Shown piece by piece: positions 8,022-16,529 of a DNA stretch of 64,000 nucleotides. The stretch is from an uncultured Eubacterium sp. (GTDB taxonomy: Bacteria > Bacillota > Clostridia > Oscillospirales > Acutalibacteraceae): the NCBI GenBank assembly GCA_934561395.1, contig CAKTGF010000004.1, positions 186,001 to 250,000 on the forward strand, in the 5' to 3' direction. A model generated the notes under the pieces. The model made no database searches, was not told the origin of the DNA, and saw only the letters and a list, made by a program, of their open reading frames with translations. Position 1 is the stretch's first letter, and every line of letters starts with the position of its first letter. Made by a program: the position numbers and the translations under genes.

Positions 8022-9293
8022 ATGAGCAAGTATTTGGAAATTTTCAATTATTTTAAAGACAGAATATTATCATCCCAGCTTCGTGCCGGTGATAAATTAC
8101 CCTCGGTGCGCAGTGCCGTTAACATTTTCGGCGTGAGCAAAACCACAATACTCAATGCCTATTTTGCCCTGCAGGCAGACGGATATATTTTAGCCTCGGC
8201 AGGCAGCGGATATTATGTTGCGGATATTGCAAAGCCCGGCATTGCGGCAGCGGATATGCACATTGACCGCAACCAAGAATCAAAAATCAAATACGATTTA
8301 AAAAGCGGCGACGCAGACGCTGAAAGCTTTGATATTAGGCTGTGGCAACGCTACATAAAAAATGCGTTAAGGCAGCAGGACAGGCTGTTGTCATACAGCG
8401 AGGTTCAGGGAGAGGCGGATTTAAGAGAGACTCTTTGCGACTACATAAGAGAAAAGCGAAATGTTATCGCATCCCCCGACCAAATTGTTGTGGGCGCAGG
8501 GGTTCAAAACCTGCTTTACATACTCTGCTCGCTTACTAAAGACAAAAAAACTGTTTCATTCCCTGACGAAAGCTTTTTTCAGGGAATGTCAATATTCAAA
8601 AACTTCGGTTATGAGGTTCATACAAGGTATAAGGATGCGGATATTATTTATGTTTCCCCCTCACACATGACAAATTACGGCGATGTAATGCCCATAAAAA
8701 GGCGCCTGGAGCTGACAAAATACAGCGAGCAAAACCACAGCCTTGTTATTGAGGATGATTACGACAATGATTTTATGTATCAGTCAAAGCCCACACCCTC
8801 ATTGTTTGCACTGTCAAACGCAGGTAATGTTGTATATATGGGCTCGTTTTCAAATGTGCTTATACCCGGTATCAGAATTTCATTTATGGTGCTGACCCGT
8901 GAGCTTACAAAAACATTTGCGAAAAACAAGGAGCAGTTTGCCCAGGCGGCAAGCAAAACCGAGCAAATTGCCCTTTGCGGCTATATCAGGGACGGGCACA
9001 TTAAAACCCAAAGCAGAAAGATAAGGAGGCTTTACACCGCAAAAACCAAGCAATTTTATGAAATATTGAAAAAAGAGCTGCCAAATGCCAAATGCTCCAT
9101 AGGCGAAAACGGCTTGCAGGTTAAGCTTGAAAGCGATTTTAACAAGGATTTAAGCGTTTTTGAGAAAAACGGAATAAGCGTTAACATTAAAAGCTGCAAA
9201 AACGGCCGTATTCAGCTTATTTTAACCTCCTCGGCAATTGCGCAGGACGATTTAGAGGCCGCCGCAAAGGCACTTAAGGCTGCGCTGTTGTAA
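8022..9293 (+). CDS. MocR/PdxR-type regulator (GntR wHTH + aminotransferase domain), PLP lysine missing
   Basis: A 423-residue regulator. Residues 1-70 are a GntR-type winged helix (LPSVRSAV..FGVSKTTI..AY..L...GYI). Residues 90-423 resemble a fold-type-I aminotransferase, with the EDDYDNDF segment (244-251) carrying the PLP-pyridine Asp. In the segment normally written GTFSK.L.P..R, this protein has GSFSNVLIPGIR, so the Schiff-base lysine is Asn278 (codon AAT). PLP may not be bound covalently, or the domain may sense another ligand. It diverges from the ECF S-component/radical SAM pair across 113 bp and is its likely regulator. Confidence 0.88.
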   Translation: MSKYLEIFNYFKDRILSSQLRAGDKLPSVRSAVNIFGVSKTTILNAYFALQADGYILASAGSGYYVADIAKPGIAAADMHIDRNQESKIKYDLKSGDADAESFDIRLWQRYIKNALRQQDRLLSYSEVQGEADLRETLCDYIREKRNVIASPDQIVVGAGVQNLLYILCSLTKDKKTVSFPDESFFQGMSIFKNFGYEVHTRYKDADIIYVSPSHMTNYGDVMPIKRRLELTKYSEQNHSLVIEDDYDNDFMYQSKPTPSLFALSNAGNVVYMGSFSNVLIPGIRISFMVLTRELTKTFAKNKEQFAQAASKTEQIALCGYIRDGHIKTQSRKIRRLYTAKTKQFYEILKKELPNAKCSIGENGLQVKLESDFNKDLSVFEKNGISVNIKSCKNGRIQLILTSSAIAQDDLEAAAKALKAALL

Positions 9294-9332
9294 ATTTACT
9301 GTCCTGTTTTTTAGACTGTACCCCGCTCTTAT

Positions 9333-9367
9333 ATTGCATTAAGACTCTCCTTGATTTACAATGCAAT
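9333..9367 (+). promoter_or_regulatory. Promoter with 8-bp inverted repeat, small membrane protein gene
   Basis: TTGCAT (9334-9339), 17 bases and TACAAT (9357-9362) form a sigma-A-like promoter. The same stretch carries a perfect inverted repeat, ATTGCATT (9333-9340) and AATGCAAT (9360-9367), that brackets both boxes and could be an operator. Confidence 0.5.
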
Positions 9368-9402
9368 CACAGACAAAAACAAGCCGTAAGGAGGGCACAG
9401 TT

Positions 9403-9690
9403 ATGAAAAACATTTTAAAAGCAATCAAGGGCACAGCAGTATCGGCACTTATTATTTTGGCAGGGTTTTTAGCCATGGTTATCCCCTTTAACCTTTTTGA
9501 CGAGCTGAGTTCACGGGCAATGAGCATTATATTTTTCGGCGAAATCGCAGTTTTCATTGTCTTGGGATTTGCATATCTTATCCATAAGGAATTAACTCAA
9601 AAAAGAAAATATCAGGAAAAAATCCGCTGTGAAAGGCGCCAAAGAAAAATTGAAGAAAACAACAAACAATGGCTTAACATAGCCGCATAA
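9403..9690 (+). CDS. Small two-helix membrane protein, unknown function
   Basis: A 95-residue protein. I chose the ATG at 9403 because AAGGAGGGC lies 5-10 bases upstream; a longer frame from 9361 has no such site. Two hydrophobic helices (about residues 10-27 and 40-58) are followed by a strongly basic, charged helix. I do not recognise a family. It has its own promoter and is closed by a strong terminator, so it is a monocistronic unit between the regulator and the GH43 gene. Confidence 0.7.
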   Translation: MKNILKAIKGTAVSALIILAGFLAMVIPFNLFDELSSRAMSIIFFGEIAVFIVLGFAYLIHKELTQKRKYQEKIRCERRQRKIEENNKQWLNIAA

Positions 9691-9716
9691 AAAAAGCCCT
9701 TAGGGGCTTTTTTTCT
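9691..9716 (+). terminator. Terminator of the small membrane protein gene
   Basis: An AAAAAGCCC / GGGCTTTTT hairpin directly after the stop codon, with a seven-T run. Confidence 0.85.
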
Positions 9717-9745
9717 TTACTTTAAAGGCTGTGCTGTGTTAAAAT
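9716..9745 (+). promoter_or_regulatory. Candidate GH43 gene promoter
   Basis: TTTACT (9716-9721), 18 bases and TAAAAT (9740-9745), followed by a GAGGTGA ribosome site before the ATG at 9764. Boxes are imperfect. Confidence 0.4.
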
Positions 9746-9763
9746 ACTTTCAGAGGTGATTTT

Positions 9764-11587
9764 ATGAGGCTAAAGAAAGTATTATCCGCTTTTTTATCCG
9801 CAGTCTTAGTAACAACCGCCTGGGCAATGCCCGTTTCCTCAAAGTCGGCAACGGCAGCGAGCACAGGCTCAAACCCTGTAATTAAGGGCTATTATGCCGA
9901 CCCCGATATTGATTGGTTCGACTGCAAATTTTGGATGTTCCCAACAACCGATGGTATTATTGACGAAAAGGACGGCTGGTGGGGCTCAAAAACCTTTAAG
10001 GCATTTTCCTCCGAGGATATGGTAAATTGGAAGGACAACGGAGTTATTTTGGATGTTGAGGCCGACAATGCCGAAGAGGCCGGAGTTAACGAAAACGGCG
10101 TACAAATTGCTTATTCCCCATGGTCATACGGCCACGCCTGGGCGCCGTCAATTGAAAAAGTGGGCGGCAAATACTATTTTTACTATGTTGCCGCAGTAAA
10201 GCCGGAGCTGCAAAACAAATATTGCGCCTGGATAGACGAATACACCGACGACAACGGTAATATTGTTAAGGCCCATTATGTGGATGACAAAGCAATAGGC
10301 GTTGCTTGGGCAAATTCCCCCACGGGCCCTTACACCGCCCTTGAGGATCCGCTGATTTACGGCAAGATGATACAGGACAAATTCGGCAACGATAAAATAC
10401 CAAGCGTTATTGACCCGTCAATTTTTATGGATGATGACGGCAGCGCTTATTTAACCTTCGGCAATTGGTATCCGTATATTGTAAAACTTAATGACGATAT
10501 GATGAGCCTTGACGAAAGCGTGTTTAAAATTGTAAGCGGAATACCCATGGGCTGGCATGAGGGCGGCTTTATGGAGTCCCTTGTAATATTCAAAAAGGAC
10601 GGCAAGTATTATTTTACATGGTCGTCAAACGGCACGGCAGATGAAAACTACTGCGTTTACTACGCAACGGCAACTAAAATCACAAACAGGGTTAACGCCC
10701 CAAGCTTAATGCTGAAAAAAGATACTAAAAACGGCATTTACGGCACCGGGCACCAGTCAATATTATATCTGCCCACAAACAACACCTACTACATTGCCTA
10801 CGGCAGGCTAAAGGCCAATGCAGACGGCTCCCTTACCGACAGTGCAGACCGTGGCAATTACAGAGAATGTTGCATTGACAAAATCACATTTAATGAGTAT
10901 AACGAGGCGAGCGTAAAGCCCACAAACAAGGGCGTTGGCAAGGTTACAGCCCACAATTTAGGCGCAAGCATTACCAAAACAAAGGTAAAAAGTCCTGCAA
11001 CAACAAGCGCAGACGGTATTTTTTACGAATATCACAAGTGCAAAAGCTGCTCTAAGGAGCTGTATTCCGCCGTTAAAATCAAGAAAATTTCAAGCGTTTC
11101 CCTTTACAGCACCGTGTTCACATATAACGGCAAAGCACAAAAGCCCACCGTTATTGTTAAGGACAGCAGCGGTAACAAAATACCTGCAAGCTATTATTCA
11201 GTAACCTATACCAACAACAAAAATATTGGCACCGCAACCGCAACAATCAAATTTAAGGGCAAATATTCCGGCACAGTTAAAAGGAGTTTTACCATAAAGC
11301 CCAAGGGCACGGAAATCAGCAAATTTACCGCTGTTAAGGGCGGCGTTAAAGTATCGTGGAAAAAGCAGAGCACCCAAACAAGCGGTTATCAAATAAGATA
11401 CAGCACCTCGGCAAAAATGAGCGGTGCAAAAGCTTACACAATCGCAAAAAACACAATCCTTTCAAAAACGGTAACAAAGCTTTCAAAAAACAAGCGTTAC
11501 TATTTTCAGGTAAGAACCTATAAGGTTGTAAACGGCAAAAAGTATTACTCCTCTTGGAGCAATGCTAAATCGGTTATAATGAAATAA
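9764..11587 (+). CDS. Secreted glycoside hydrolase family 43-like enzyme with C-terminal beta-repeat and FN3 modules
   Basis: A 607-residue exported enzyme. Residues 1-32 are a signal peptide. The five-bladed GH43 domain (about 38-390) shows YYADPDI with a candidate base Asp46/48, VIDPSIF with Asp217 and GFMESLV with candidate acid Glu271. Family members remove arabinose or xylose units from plant polysaccharides. A linker with HKCKSC leads to a beta-repeat of the YNGKAQKPTV..KD type (about 450-525) and an FN3-like domain ending YYSSWSNAKSVIMK. Very similar C-terminal modules end the 1218-residue surface protein at 17361-21017, suggesting a shared attachment or spacer role. No LPXTG motif. 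Exact glycoside specificity cannot be read. Confidence 0.85.
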   Translation: MRLKKVLSAFLSAVLVTTAWAMPVSSKSATAASTGSNPVIKGYYADPDIDWFDCKFWMFPTTDGIIDEKDGWWGSKTFKAFSSEDMVNWKDNGVILDVEADNAEEAGVNENGVQIAYSPWSYGHAWAPSIEKVGGKYYFYYVAAVKPELQNKYCAWIDEYTDDNGNIVKAHYVDDKAIGVAWANSPTGPYTALEDPLIYGKMIQDKFGNDKIPSVIDPSIFMDDDGSAYLTFGNWYPYIVKLNDDMMSLDESVFKIVSGIPMGWHEGGFMESLVIFKKDGKYYFTWSSNGTADENYCVYYATATKITNRVNAPSLMLKKDTKNGIYGTGHQSILYLPTNNTYYIAYGRLKANADGSLTDSADRGNYRECCIDKITFNEYNEASVKPTNKGVGKVTAHNLGASITKTKVKSPATTSADGIFYEYHKCKSCSKELYSAVKIKKISSVSLYSTVFTYNGKAQKPTVIVKDSSGNKIPASYYSVTYTNNKNIGTATATIKFKGKYSGTVKRSFTIKPKGTEISKFTAVKGGVKVSWKKQSTQTSGYQIRYSTSAKMSGAKAYTIAKNTILSKTVTKLSKNKRYYFQVRTYKVVNGKKYYSSWSNAKSVIMK

Positions 11588-11660
11588 AAATCAGGTTTCA
11601 AAAAATTCGTTAATTAATTGTCCATATATGTTAAGAATTACTAAAAATAGCGAAAAGGTA

Positions 11661-11688
11661 TTGACAAAAAATTAACAAGTGATAAAAT
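11661..11688 (+). promoter_or_regulatory. Promoter of ldh
   Basis: A consensus TTGACA (11661-11666), a 16-base spacer and TAAAAT (11683-11688), followed by AGAGG upstream of the ATG at 11721. Confidence 0.75.
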
Positions 11689-11720
11689 CATATAAAAACA
11701 AATGATTAGAGGTAATAATT

Positions 11721-12674
11721 ATGGCAAACAGAAGAGTTGCACTTGTTGGCTGCGGAATGGTTGGTATGAGCTATGCATACGCCCTTTTAAATTCCGATTT
11801 ATGCAACGAGTTGATTTTGATTGATGTTAATGAGGACAAGGCTCGTGGCGAGGCTATGGATTTAAATCACGGTCTTTGCTTTTCAAGCTCACACATGAAA
11901 ATTCGTGCCGGCTCGTATGAGGATTGCCAATATGCCGACCTTGTTGTTATTACAGCAAGTGCAGGCAGCAGAAAGCCGGGTCAAACCCGCTTTGACCTTT
12001 TAAATAACAATGTCAAAGTTTTCAAAAGCTTTATTTCAAGGATTGTTGCAAGCGGCTTTAACGGCATTTTCCTTGTTGCATCAAACCCTGTTGATATTAT
12101 GACAAGAATTACTTACGAGCTTTCGGGCTTCCCTGCTAACAGAGTTATCGGCTCAGGCACAACTCTTGATACAGCAAGGCTCCGTTATCTTATCGGCGAT
12201 TATTTTCAGGCTGACCCACACAGTGTTCACGGCTATGTTATCGGCGAGCACGGCGACAGTGAGTTTGTTCCCTTCAGCCAGCTTAACCTTTCAACAAAAA
12301 ATGTTGAGGAATTTTTCAACGACGACCGCTTTAAGGACGAATACAAGCGTGAGGATGTTTTGGAAATTATTGAAAAGGTTAAAAATTCAGGCGCGGAGGT
12401 TATCAAGGCAAAGGGCGCTACCTACTATGGCATCGGTATGTCGCTTGTAAGAATTACCAAGGCAATTTTCGGCGATGAAAACAGCGTTATTACCGTTTCA
12501 TCAAGGCTTAACGGCGAATACGGCTTAAGGGATGTATATCTCGGCCTGCCCGCTTATGTTAACAGGAACGGCGTTAGAAAAATTCTTCCCCTTAACCTTC
12601 GTGACGAAGAGGTTGAAAAGCTTAAAAACTCCTACGAAATCCTTAAGGACAGCTACGACAGCCTTTCAATTTAA
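11721..12674 (+). CDS. ldh: L-lactate dehydrogenase
   Basis: A 317-residue NAD-dependent dehydrogenase reducing pyruvate to L-lactate to recycle NADH in fermentation. The NAD-binding glycine motif GCGMVG is at 10-15 and Asp35 binds the ribose. Gln88 in KPGQTR marks lactate rather than malate specificity (malate dehydrogenases have Arg there). Arg153 in TLDTARLR binds the carboxylate and His177 in GEHGDS is the catalytic base. Length is normal. It is a single-gene unit with its own promoter and a bidirectional terminator, convergent with the sugar-nucleotide operon. Confidence 0.95.
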   Translation: MANRRVALVGCGMVGMSYAYALLNSDLCNELILIDVNEDKARGEAMDLNHGLCFSSSHMKIRAGSYEDCQYADLVVITASAGSRKPGQTRFDLLNNNVKVFKSFISRIVASGFNGIFLVASNPVDIMTRITYELSGFPANRVIGSGTTLDTARLRYLIGDYFQADPHSVHGYVIGEHGDSEFVPFSQLNLSTKNVEEFFNDDRFKDEYKREDVLEIIEKVKNSGAEVIKAKGATYYGIGMSLVRITKAIFGDENSVITVSSRLNGEYGLRDVYLGLPAYVNRNGVRKILPLNLRDEEVEKLKNSYEILKDSYDSLSI

Positions 12675-12702
12675 CAACAGTATTAAATTTAATATTGCAA
12701 AC

Positions 12703-12735
12703 AAAAAATACCGAGGCACGCCTCGGTATTTTTTT
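12703..12735. terminator. Bidirectional terminator between ldh and the cytidylyltransferase gene
   Basis: Perfect 9-bp stem (12708-12716 with 12721-12729), four-base loop, A-run on the left and seven-T run on the right, serving the two convergent transcripts. Confidence 0.9.
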
Positions 12736-13390
12736 ATTTATGTTTTTTTGCTGTGAGGAAGGCCTCAAGGTATTTTAAGTCCTCGGGATATGTAAGCTTA
12801 AAGTTATTGTTAAAATCGAAATAAAGCTTAATTGGGGCGCTTTCAGGCAGCTGCTGCGTAACCTCCGTAAGCTTGGAGCATTCGTCAAAGTGCTCATAAA
12901 GCAAATTGAAATCAAAGCCCTCGGGAGATTGCATTAAATAATACCTTTCCCTATCCACCTTTTGGAAATCGTAACAGCCCAGAGAATCTGTAATCTTTTG
13001 GGCGGTTACAACTGCGGAGTAATCGTTAAGGTATTCAAAATAGCTGTCGATATGTTCGCTTGTTACCATTGGCCTTACAGCGTCGCAAACAATGAGCTTT
13101 TTGCAGCTGTAATTGCCGTGAATATAATCAAGAACATTTTTAAGGGTTTTATTTCTTGTATCTCCGCCCTGAATTAAATCAATATTGCCTGCCCTGCAAA
13201 TATCCTCAAGATAAACACTGTTGGCTTTAACATCGGTGGCAATAACCAATTTATCGGTGCTGTTTGAATTTAAAACAGAGTCAATAACATATTCAATTAT
13301 CATTTTATCGCAAACCTTGGCGAACTGCTTTGGAATTTCAGCACCGAAACGAGCGCCCACGCCGTTTGCAAGAATAGCAACTATGTTCAT
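12734..13390 (-). CDS. IspD/TarI-family cytidylyltransferase
   Basis: A 218-residue nucleotidyltransferase with the CTP-binding loop GVGARFG.EIPKQF near the N-terminus (usual AAG replaced by LANG), CDAVRPMVT in the middle and a LTYPEDL segment at the C-terminus. The family splits into IspD (methylerythritol-phosphate pathway) and TarI-type (CDP-ribitol for teichoic acids and capsules). Here it is the last gene of an operon with RmlA and RmlB and near CDP-glycerol-type polymer genes, so a surface-polymer role is favoured. It is small and divergent at the N-terminus. IspD cannot be excluded. Confidence 0.78.
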   Translation of the reverse strand: MNIVAILANGVGARFGAEIPKQFAKVCDKMIIEYVIDSVLNSNSTDKLVIATDVKANSVYLEDICRAGNIDLIQGGDTRNKTLKNVLDYIHGNYSCKKLIVCDAVRPMVTSEHIDSYFEYLNDYSAVVTAQKITDSLGCYDFQKVDRERYYLMQSPEGFDFNLLYEHFDECSKLTEVTQQLPESAPIKLYFDFNNNFKLTYPEDLKYLEAFLTAKKHK

Positions 13391-13396
13391 AATTTT

Positions 13397-14416
13397 TTAC
13401 CTGTCAGAATACATTTTTTCGTAATAGCTTTGGTATTCCCCTGAAATAATATTCTCCCACCAGGGCTTGTTTTGCAAATACCAATCTATGGTTTTTTTAA
13501 TTCCGTCGTCAAACCTTGTTTGCGGCAACCAGCCAAGCTCGTTATGTATTTTTGCGGGGTCGATAGCATAGCGCATATCGTGGCCGGGTCTGTCGGTAAC
13601 AAAGGTAATAAGCGATTCGGGCTTGTTAAGGTGTTTTAATATTGCCTTAACCACCTGCAAATTGGTTCTTTCGTTATGGCCGCCCACATTATAAACCTGG
13701 CCTACTCTGCCCTTGCGCATTACCAAATCAATGGCTGAGCAATGGTCCTCAACATAAAGCCAGTCACGCACATTTTCCCCGGTGCCGTAAACAGGCAGGC
13801 TTTGGTCTGCAAGAGCCCTGCTGATAATCAGCGGTATCAACTTTTCGGGGAAATGATAGGGGCCGTAGTTATTTGAGCACCTTGTTATTGAAACCGGCAA
13901 GCCGTAGGTTCTGTAATAAGCCAGCACCAACAAATCTGCCCCTGCCTTTGATGATGAATATGGGGAGGAGGTGTGAATAGGCGTTTCCTCGGTAAAGAAA
14001 AGGTCAGGTCTGTCAAGGGGCAAATCGCCATATACCTCGTCGGTGGAAACCTGATGGTAGCGCTTAATGCCGTATTTCCTGCAAGCGTCCATAAGTACCT
14101 GAACGCCCATAATATTTGTTTTTAAAAAAATTTCGGGATTTTCTATTGAGCGGTCAACATGGGATTCTGCGGCAAAATTAACCACAATATCCGGCTTATG
14201 TTCCTCAAACATCTTGTTGATGGCGTTGCGGTCGGCAATGTCGGCCTTAACAAAGGTAAATGAGGGGTTATTCATAACAGGCTCAAGGGTTTCCAAATTG
14301 CCTGCATAGGTTAAGCTGTCAACACAAATAATTTTATCCTCGGGATGATTTTTCAGCTGATAAAATATAAAATTTGAACCGATAAAACCTGCGCCGCCGG
14401 TAACAACTATATTCAT
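13397..14416 (-). CDS. rmlB: dTDP-glucose 4,6-dehydratase
   Basis: A 339-residue short-chain dehydrogenase/reductase converting dTDP-glucose to dTDP-4-keto-6-deoxyglucose. GGAGFIG at 7-13 binds NAD+, STDEVYGDL carries the Asp-Glu catalytic pair and YSSSKAG has the Tyr/Lys catalytic couple. NNYGPYHFPEKLIP and VRDWLYVEDH are diagnostic for RmlB. It starts 2 bases after rmlA and leads into the cytidylyltransferase gene. rmlC and rmlD, needed for dTDP-rhamnose, are not in this window, so the final sugar is open. Confidence 0.94.
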   Translation of the reverse strand: MNIVVTGGAGFIGSNFIFYQLKNHPEDKIICVDSLTYAGNLETLEPVMNNPSFTFVKADIADRNAINKMFEEHKPDIVVNFAAESHVDRSIENPEIFLKTNIMGVQVLMDACRKYGIKRYHQVSTDEVYGDLPLDRPDLFFTEETPIHTSSPYSSSKAGADLLVLAYYRTYGLPVSITRCSNNYGPYHFPEKLIPLIISRALADQSLPVYGTGENVRDWLYVEDHCSAIDLVMRKGRVGQVYNVGGHNERTNLQVVKAILKHLNKPESLITFVTDRPGHDMRYAIDPAKIHNELGWLPQTRFDDGIKKTIDWYLQNKPWWENIISGEYQSYYEKMYSDR

Positions 14417-14418
14417 TT

Positions 14419-15312
14419 TCAGTCCTCCTCGTGCATTGCTTCATCGGCAACATTGTGAAGATATTTGCCGTAATCCGATTTGCCGTATTTTTCGGCAGAT
14501 TTAAGCAGCTGCTCCCTGTCGATTATGCCCTTGCGAAAGGCAATTTCTTCGGGAGCTGAAATTCTGATTCCCTGCTGGTTTTGAATTGTTTTTACAAAAT
14601 TACCGGCATCAATAAGGCTGTCCATAGTGCCGGTATCAAGCCAGGCAAAGCCCCTGCCCAACAGCTTAACATCAAGCTGATTTTCATTAAGGTAAAGGCT
14701 GTTTAAATCGGTAATTTCAAACTCTCCCCTTGCAGACGGGCTTAAACCCTTGGCAAATTCAACACAGCGGTTATCGTAAAAGTAAAGGCCGGTAACCGCC
14801 CAGGGAGATTTTGCTTTTTCAGGCTTTTCCTCAATAGAAATAACCCTGCCATTTTGGTCAAATTCTATAATACCGAAGCGCTCCGGGTCCTCAACATGGT
14901 AGCCGAAAACCGTCGCCCTGCCATTAATCAAAGCGTTTTCCTTAGCCTGGGTAAGCAGCTTGCTGAGCCCTGCTCCGTAAAAAATATTGTCGCCTAAAAT
15001 CATGGCGCAGCAATCGTCGCCGATAAAATCCTCGCCGATAACAAAGGCCTGTGCCAAGCCGTCCGGCGAGGGCTGCTCTTTATATGAAAGCTTAACGCCG
15101 TATTGGCTGCCGTCCCCCAAAAGCTTTTTAAAATTAGGCAAATCCTCGGGGGTGGAAATAATCAAAATATCGTCAATGCCTGCAAGCATAAGTGTGCTGA
15201 GAGGATAATAAATCATCGGCTTGTCATAAACCGGTAAAAGCTGCTTTGATGCAACAAGGGTTAAGGGATAAAGCCTTGTTCCCGAGCCGCCTGCTAAAAT
15301 TATACCCTTCAT
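14419..15312 (-). CDS. rmlA: Glucose-1-phosphate thymidylyltransferase
   Basis: A 297-residue enzyme making dTDP-glucose from dTTP and glucose-1-phosphate, the first step toward dTDP-deoxysugars. The nucleotide loop GGSGTRLYPLT is at 8-18, followed by SKQLLPVYDKPMIYYPL, then GDNIFYG with the metal-binding Asp and an EEKPEKAKSPWAVTGLYFYD region, all as in RmlA. It lies directly upstream of rmlB (2-base gap) and just after the nucleotidyltransferase-family gene (2-base gap), so it is mid-operon. Length is normal. Confidence 0.95.
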   Translation of the reverse strand: MKGIILAGGSGTRLYPLTLVASKQLLPVYDKPMIYYPLSTLMLAGIDDILIISTPEDLPNFKKLLGDGSQYGVKLSYKEQPSPDGLAQAFVIGEDFIGDDCCAMILGDNIFYGAGLSKLLTQAKENALINGRATVFGYHVEDPERFGIIEFDQNGRVISIEEKPEKAKSPWAVTGLYFYDNRCVEFAKGLSPSARGEFEITDLNSLYLNENQLDVKLLGRGFAWLDTGTMDSLIDAGNFVKTIQNQQGIRISAPEEIAFRKGIIDREQLLKSAEKYGKSDYGKYLHNVADEAMHEED

Positions 15313-15314
15313 AA

Positions 15315-16454
15315 CTAATCTCCTAAACCAAGTTCTGTAAGTAGCTGTCTTTGTATATCTGCATTACCGCCCCTTGACACTACCTGCCTTGCTGACGATA
15401 AAGCCTGCCTGCGCTTTTTTAACACAGCATCAAGCAATCTGTTAAGCCTTGCCACAGGCAATAACAGCTTGTTTTTGTTGTAATACGGATATGCTTTTTT
15501 TAAAAATTCCCTGCTTGGGAACGCAAGCTTTGCCAGGGTTGAAAGCCTGCTTTTTCCAACTGAATCGACGGGAATTGAATTAACATAATAGCCAAAGCTG
15601 CCGCCGTCAAGCATAACGGCGCCAAAGCACTCCTCCAGCCTGCCGTCAATTTCAAAATCGGCTGAAACAGGGGTGTTAAACCATTTTTTGCACAGTGAAA
15701 GGAGCACCCTTGTGCATTGCAGTACCCCTGCGTTTTCTGCAAGGTGCATTAATTTTTCTTCATCAAAGCCGTTAATGCCTCGGGCCATAGCATCAATATC
15801 CATTAACATTCTGACCCCTGCTCCCCTGTATGAAAGGTGCTTGCACAAATGGCATATAACATAAATCAGCTCGTCATATTCGGACAGGCTGTAATTATAA
15901 TCATATTTTAAAGCAGAAATATCAAAAATATTGTCAAAATACGGTGTTTTTAAATCGGCACCGCTATGGAACTCAACTTCCACGCCGCCAATATCAACAT
16001 TTATAACATTTGTTGAATAATTTTTAATTTTAAAATCGGTATTTTTAAGCTGTTTATATACACCGTCAAGGGTGTTTTCTCTTAATATAACATCAATGTC
16101 GCCGCTGGTGCGAAGAGCAGGCACAGGGTAATAATTTTTAACTGTAACACCCTTAACAAATATATGGTCGATTTTGTTTAAATTCAAAAAATCATCTGTA
16201 ATTTTTAAAGCACTGCTGCGTTTTTCGTCAGCCTGCACTGCGTAACCCAGCTGCTGGTTAAAAAGTGACTTTATATTTTCATTTGGCTGATTTTCAGGGG
16301 GCAGCAGCTTAATTTGGTTCATTAAAATGCCGCACAGGTTATGCTTTTTTGCAAGGGTATATACACTTTGCCAATCAACATTTTCCCCTTTGGGGGCAGT
16401 GCCGTTTAAAAAGCTTGCCAGGAGATGAATAAAATATTCTTTTTCAGCTGTCAT
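15315..16454 (-). CDS. Nucleotidyltransferase-family protein (NTP_transf_5-like)
   Basis: A 379-residue protein with a polymerase-beta-type nucleotidyltransferase signature, TSGDIDVIL, at 117-124 (two metal-binding Asp at 119 and 121), a following VEVEFHSG strand with a third acidic position, and helical flanks. It resembles the uncharacterised PF14907 family found in surface-polysaccharide and some peptide-modification loci. The ATG at 16454 was chosen because GGAGGGG lies 7 bases upstream. It follows the HprK-like kinase gene by 75 bases and abuts rmlA. Substrate unknown; it may attach a nucleotide to a carrier or regulator. Confidence 0.72.
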   Translation of the reverse strand: MTAEKEYFIHLLASFLNGTAPKGENVDWQSVYTLAKKHNLCGILMNQIKLLPPENQPNENIKSLFNQQLGYAVQADEKRSSALKITDDFLNLNKIDHIFVKGVTVKNYYPVPALRTSGDIDVILRENTLDGVYKQLKNTDFKIKNYSTNVINVDIGGVEVEFHSGADLKTPYFDNIFDISALKYDYNYSLSEYDELIYVICHLCKHLSYRGAGVRMLMDIDAMARGINGFDEEKLMHLAENAGVLQCTRVLLSLCKKWFNTPVSADFEIDGRLEECFGAVMLDGGSFGYYVNSIPVDSVGKSRLSTLAKLAFPSREFLKKAYPYYNKNKLLLPVARLNRLLDAVLKKRRQALSSARQVVSRGGNADIQRQLLTELGLGD

Positions 16455-16529
16455 TGCATCCCCTCCTAAAAATCGGTATATATTTATTATATTTGCAATA
16501 TACTGCCAAGTCAAGGAAAAGCAGGCTTG

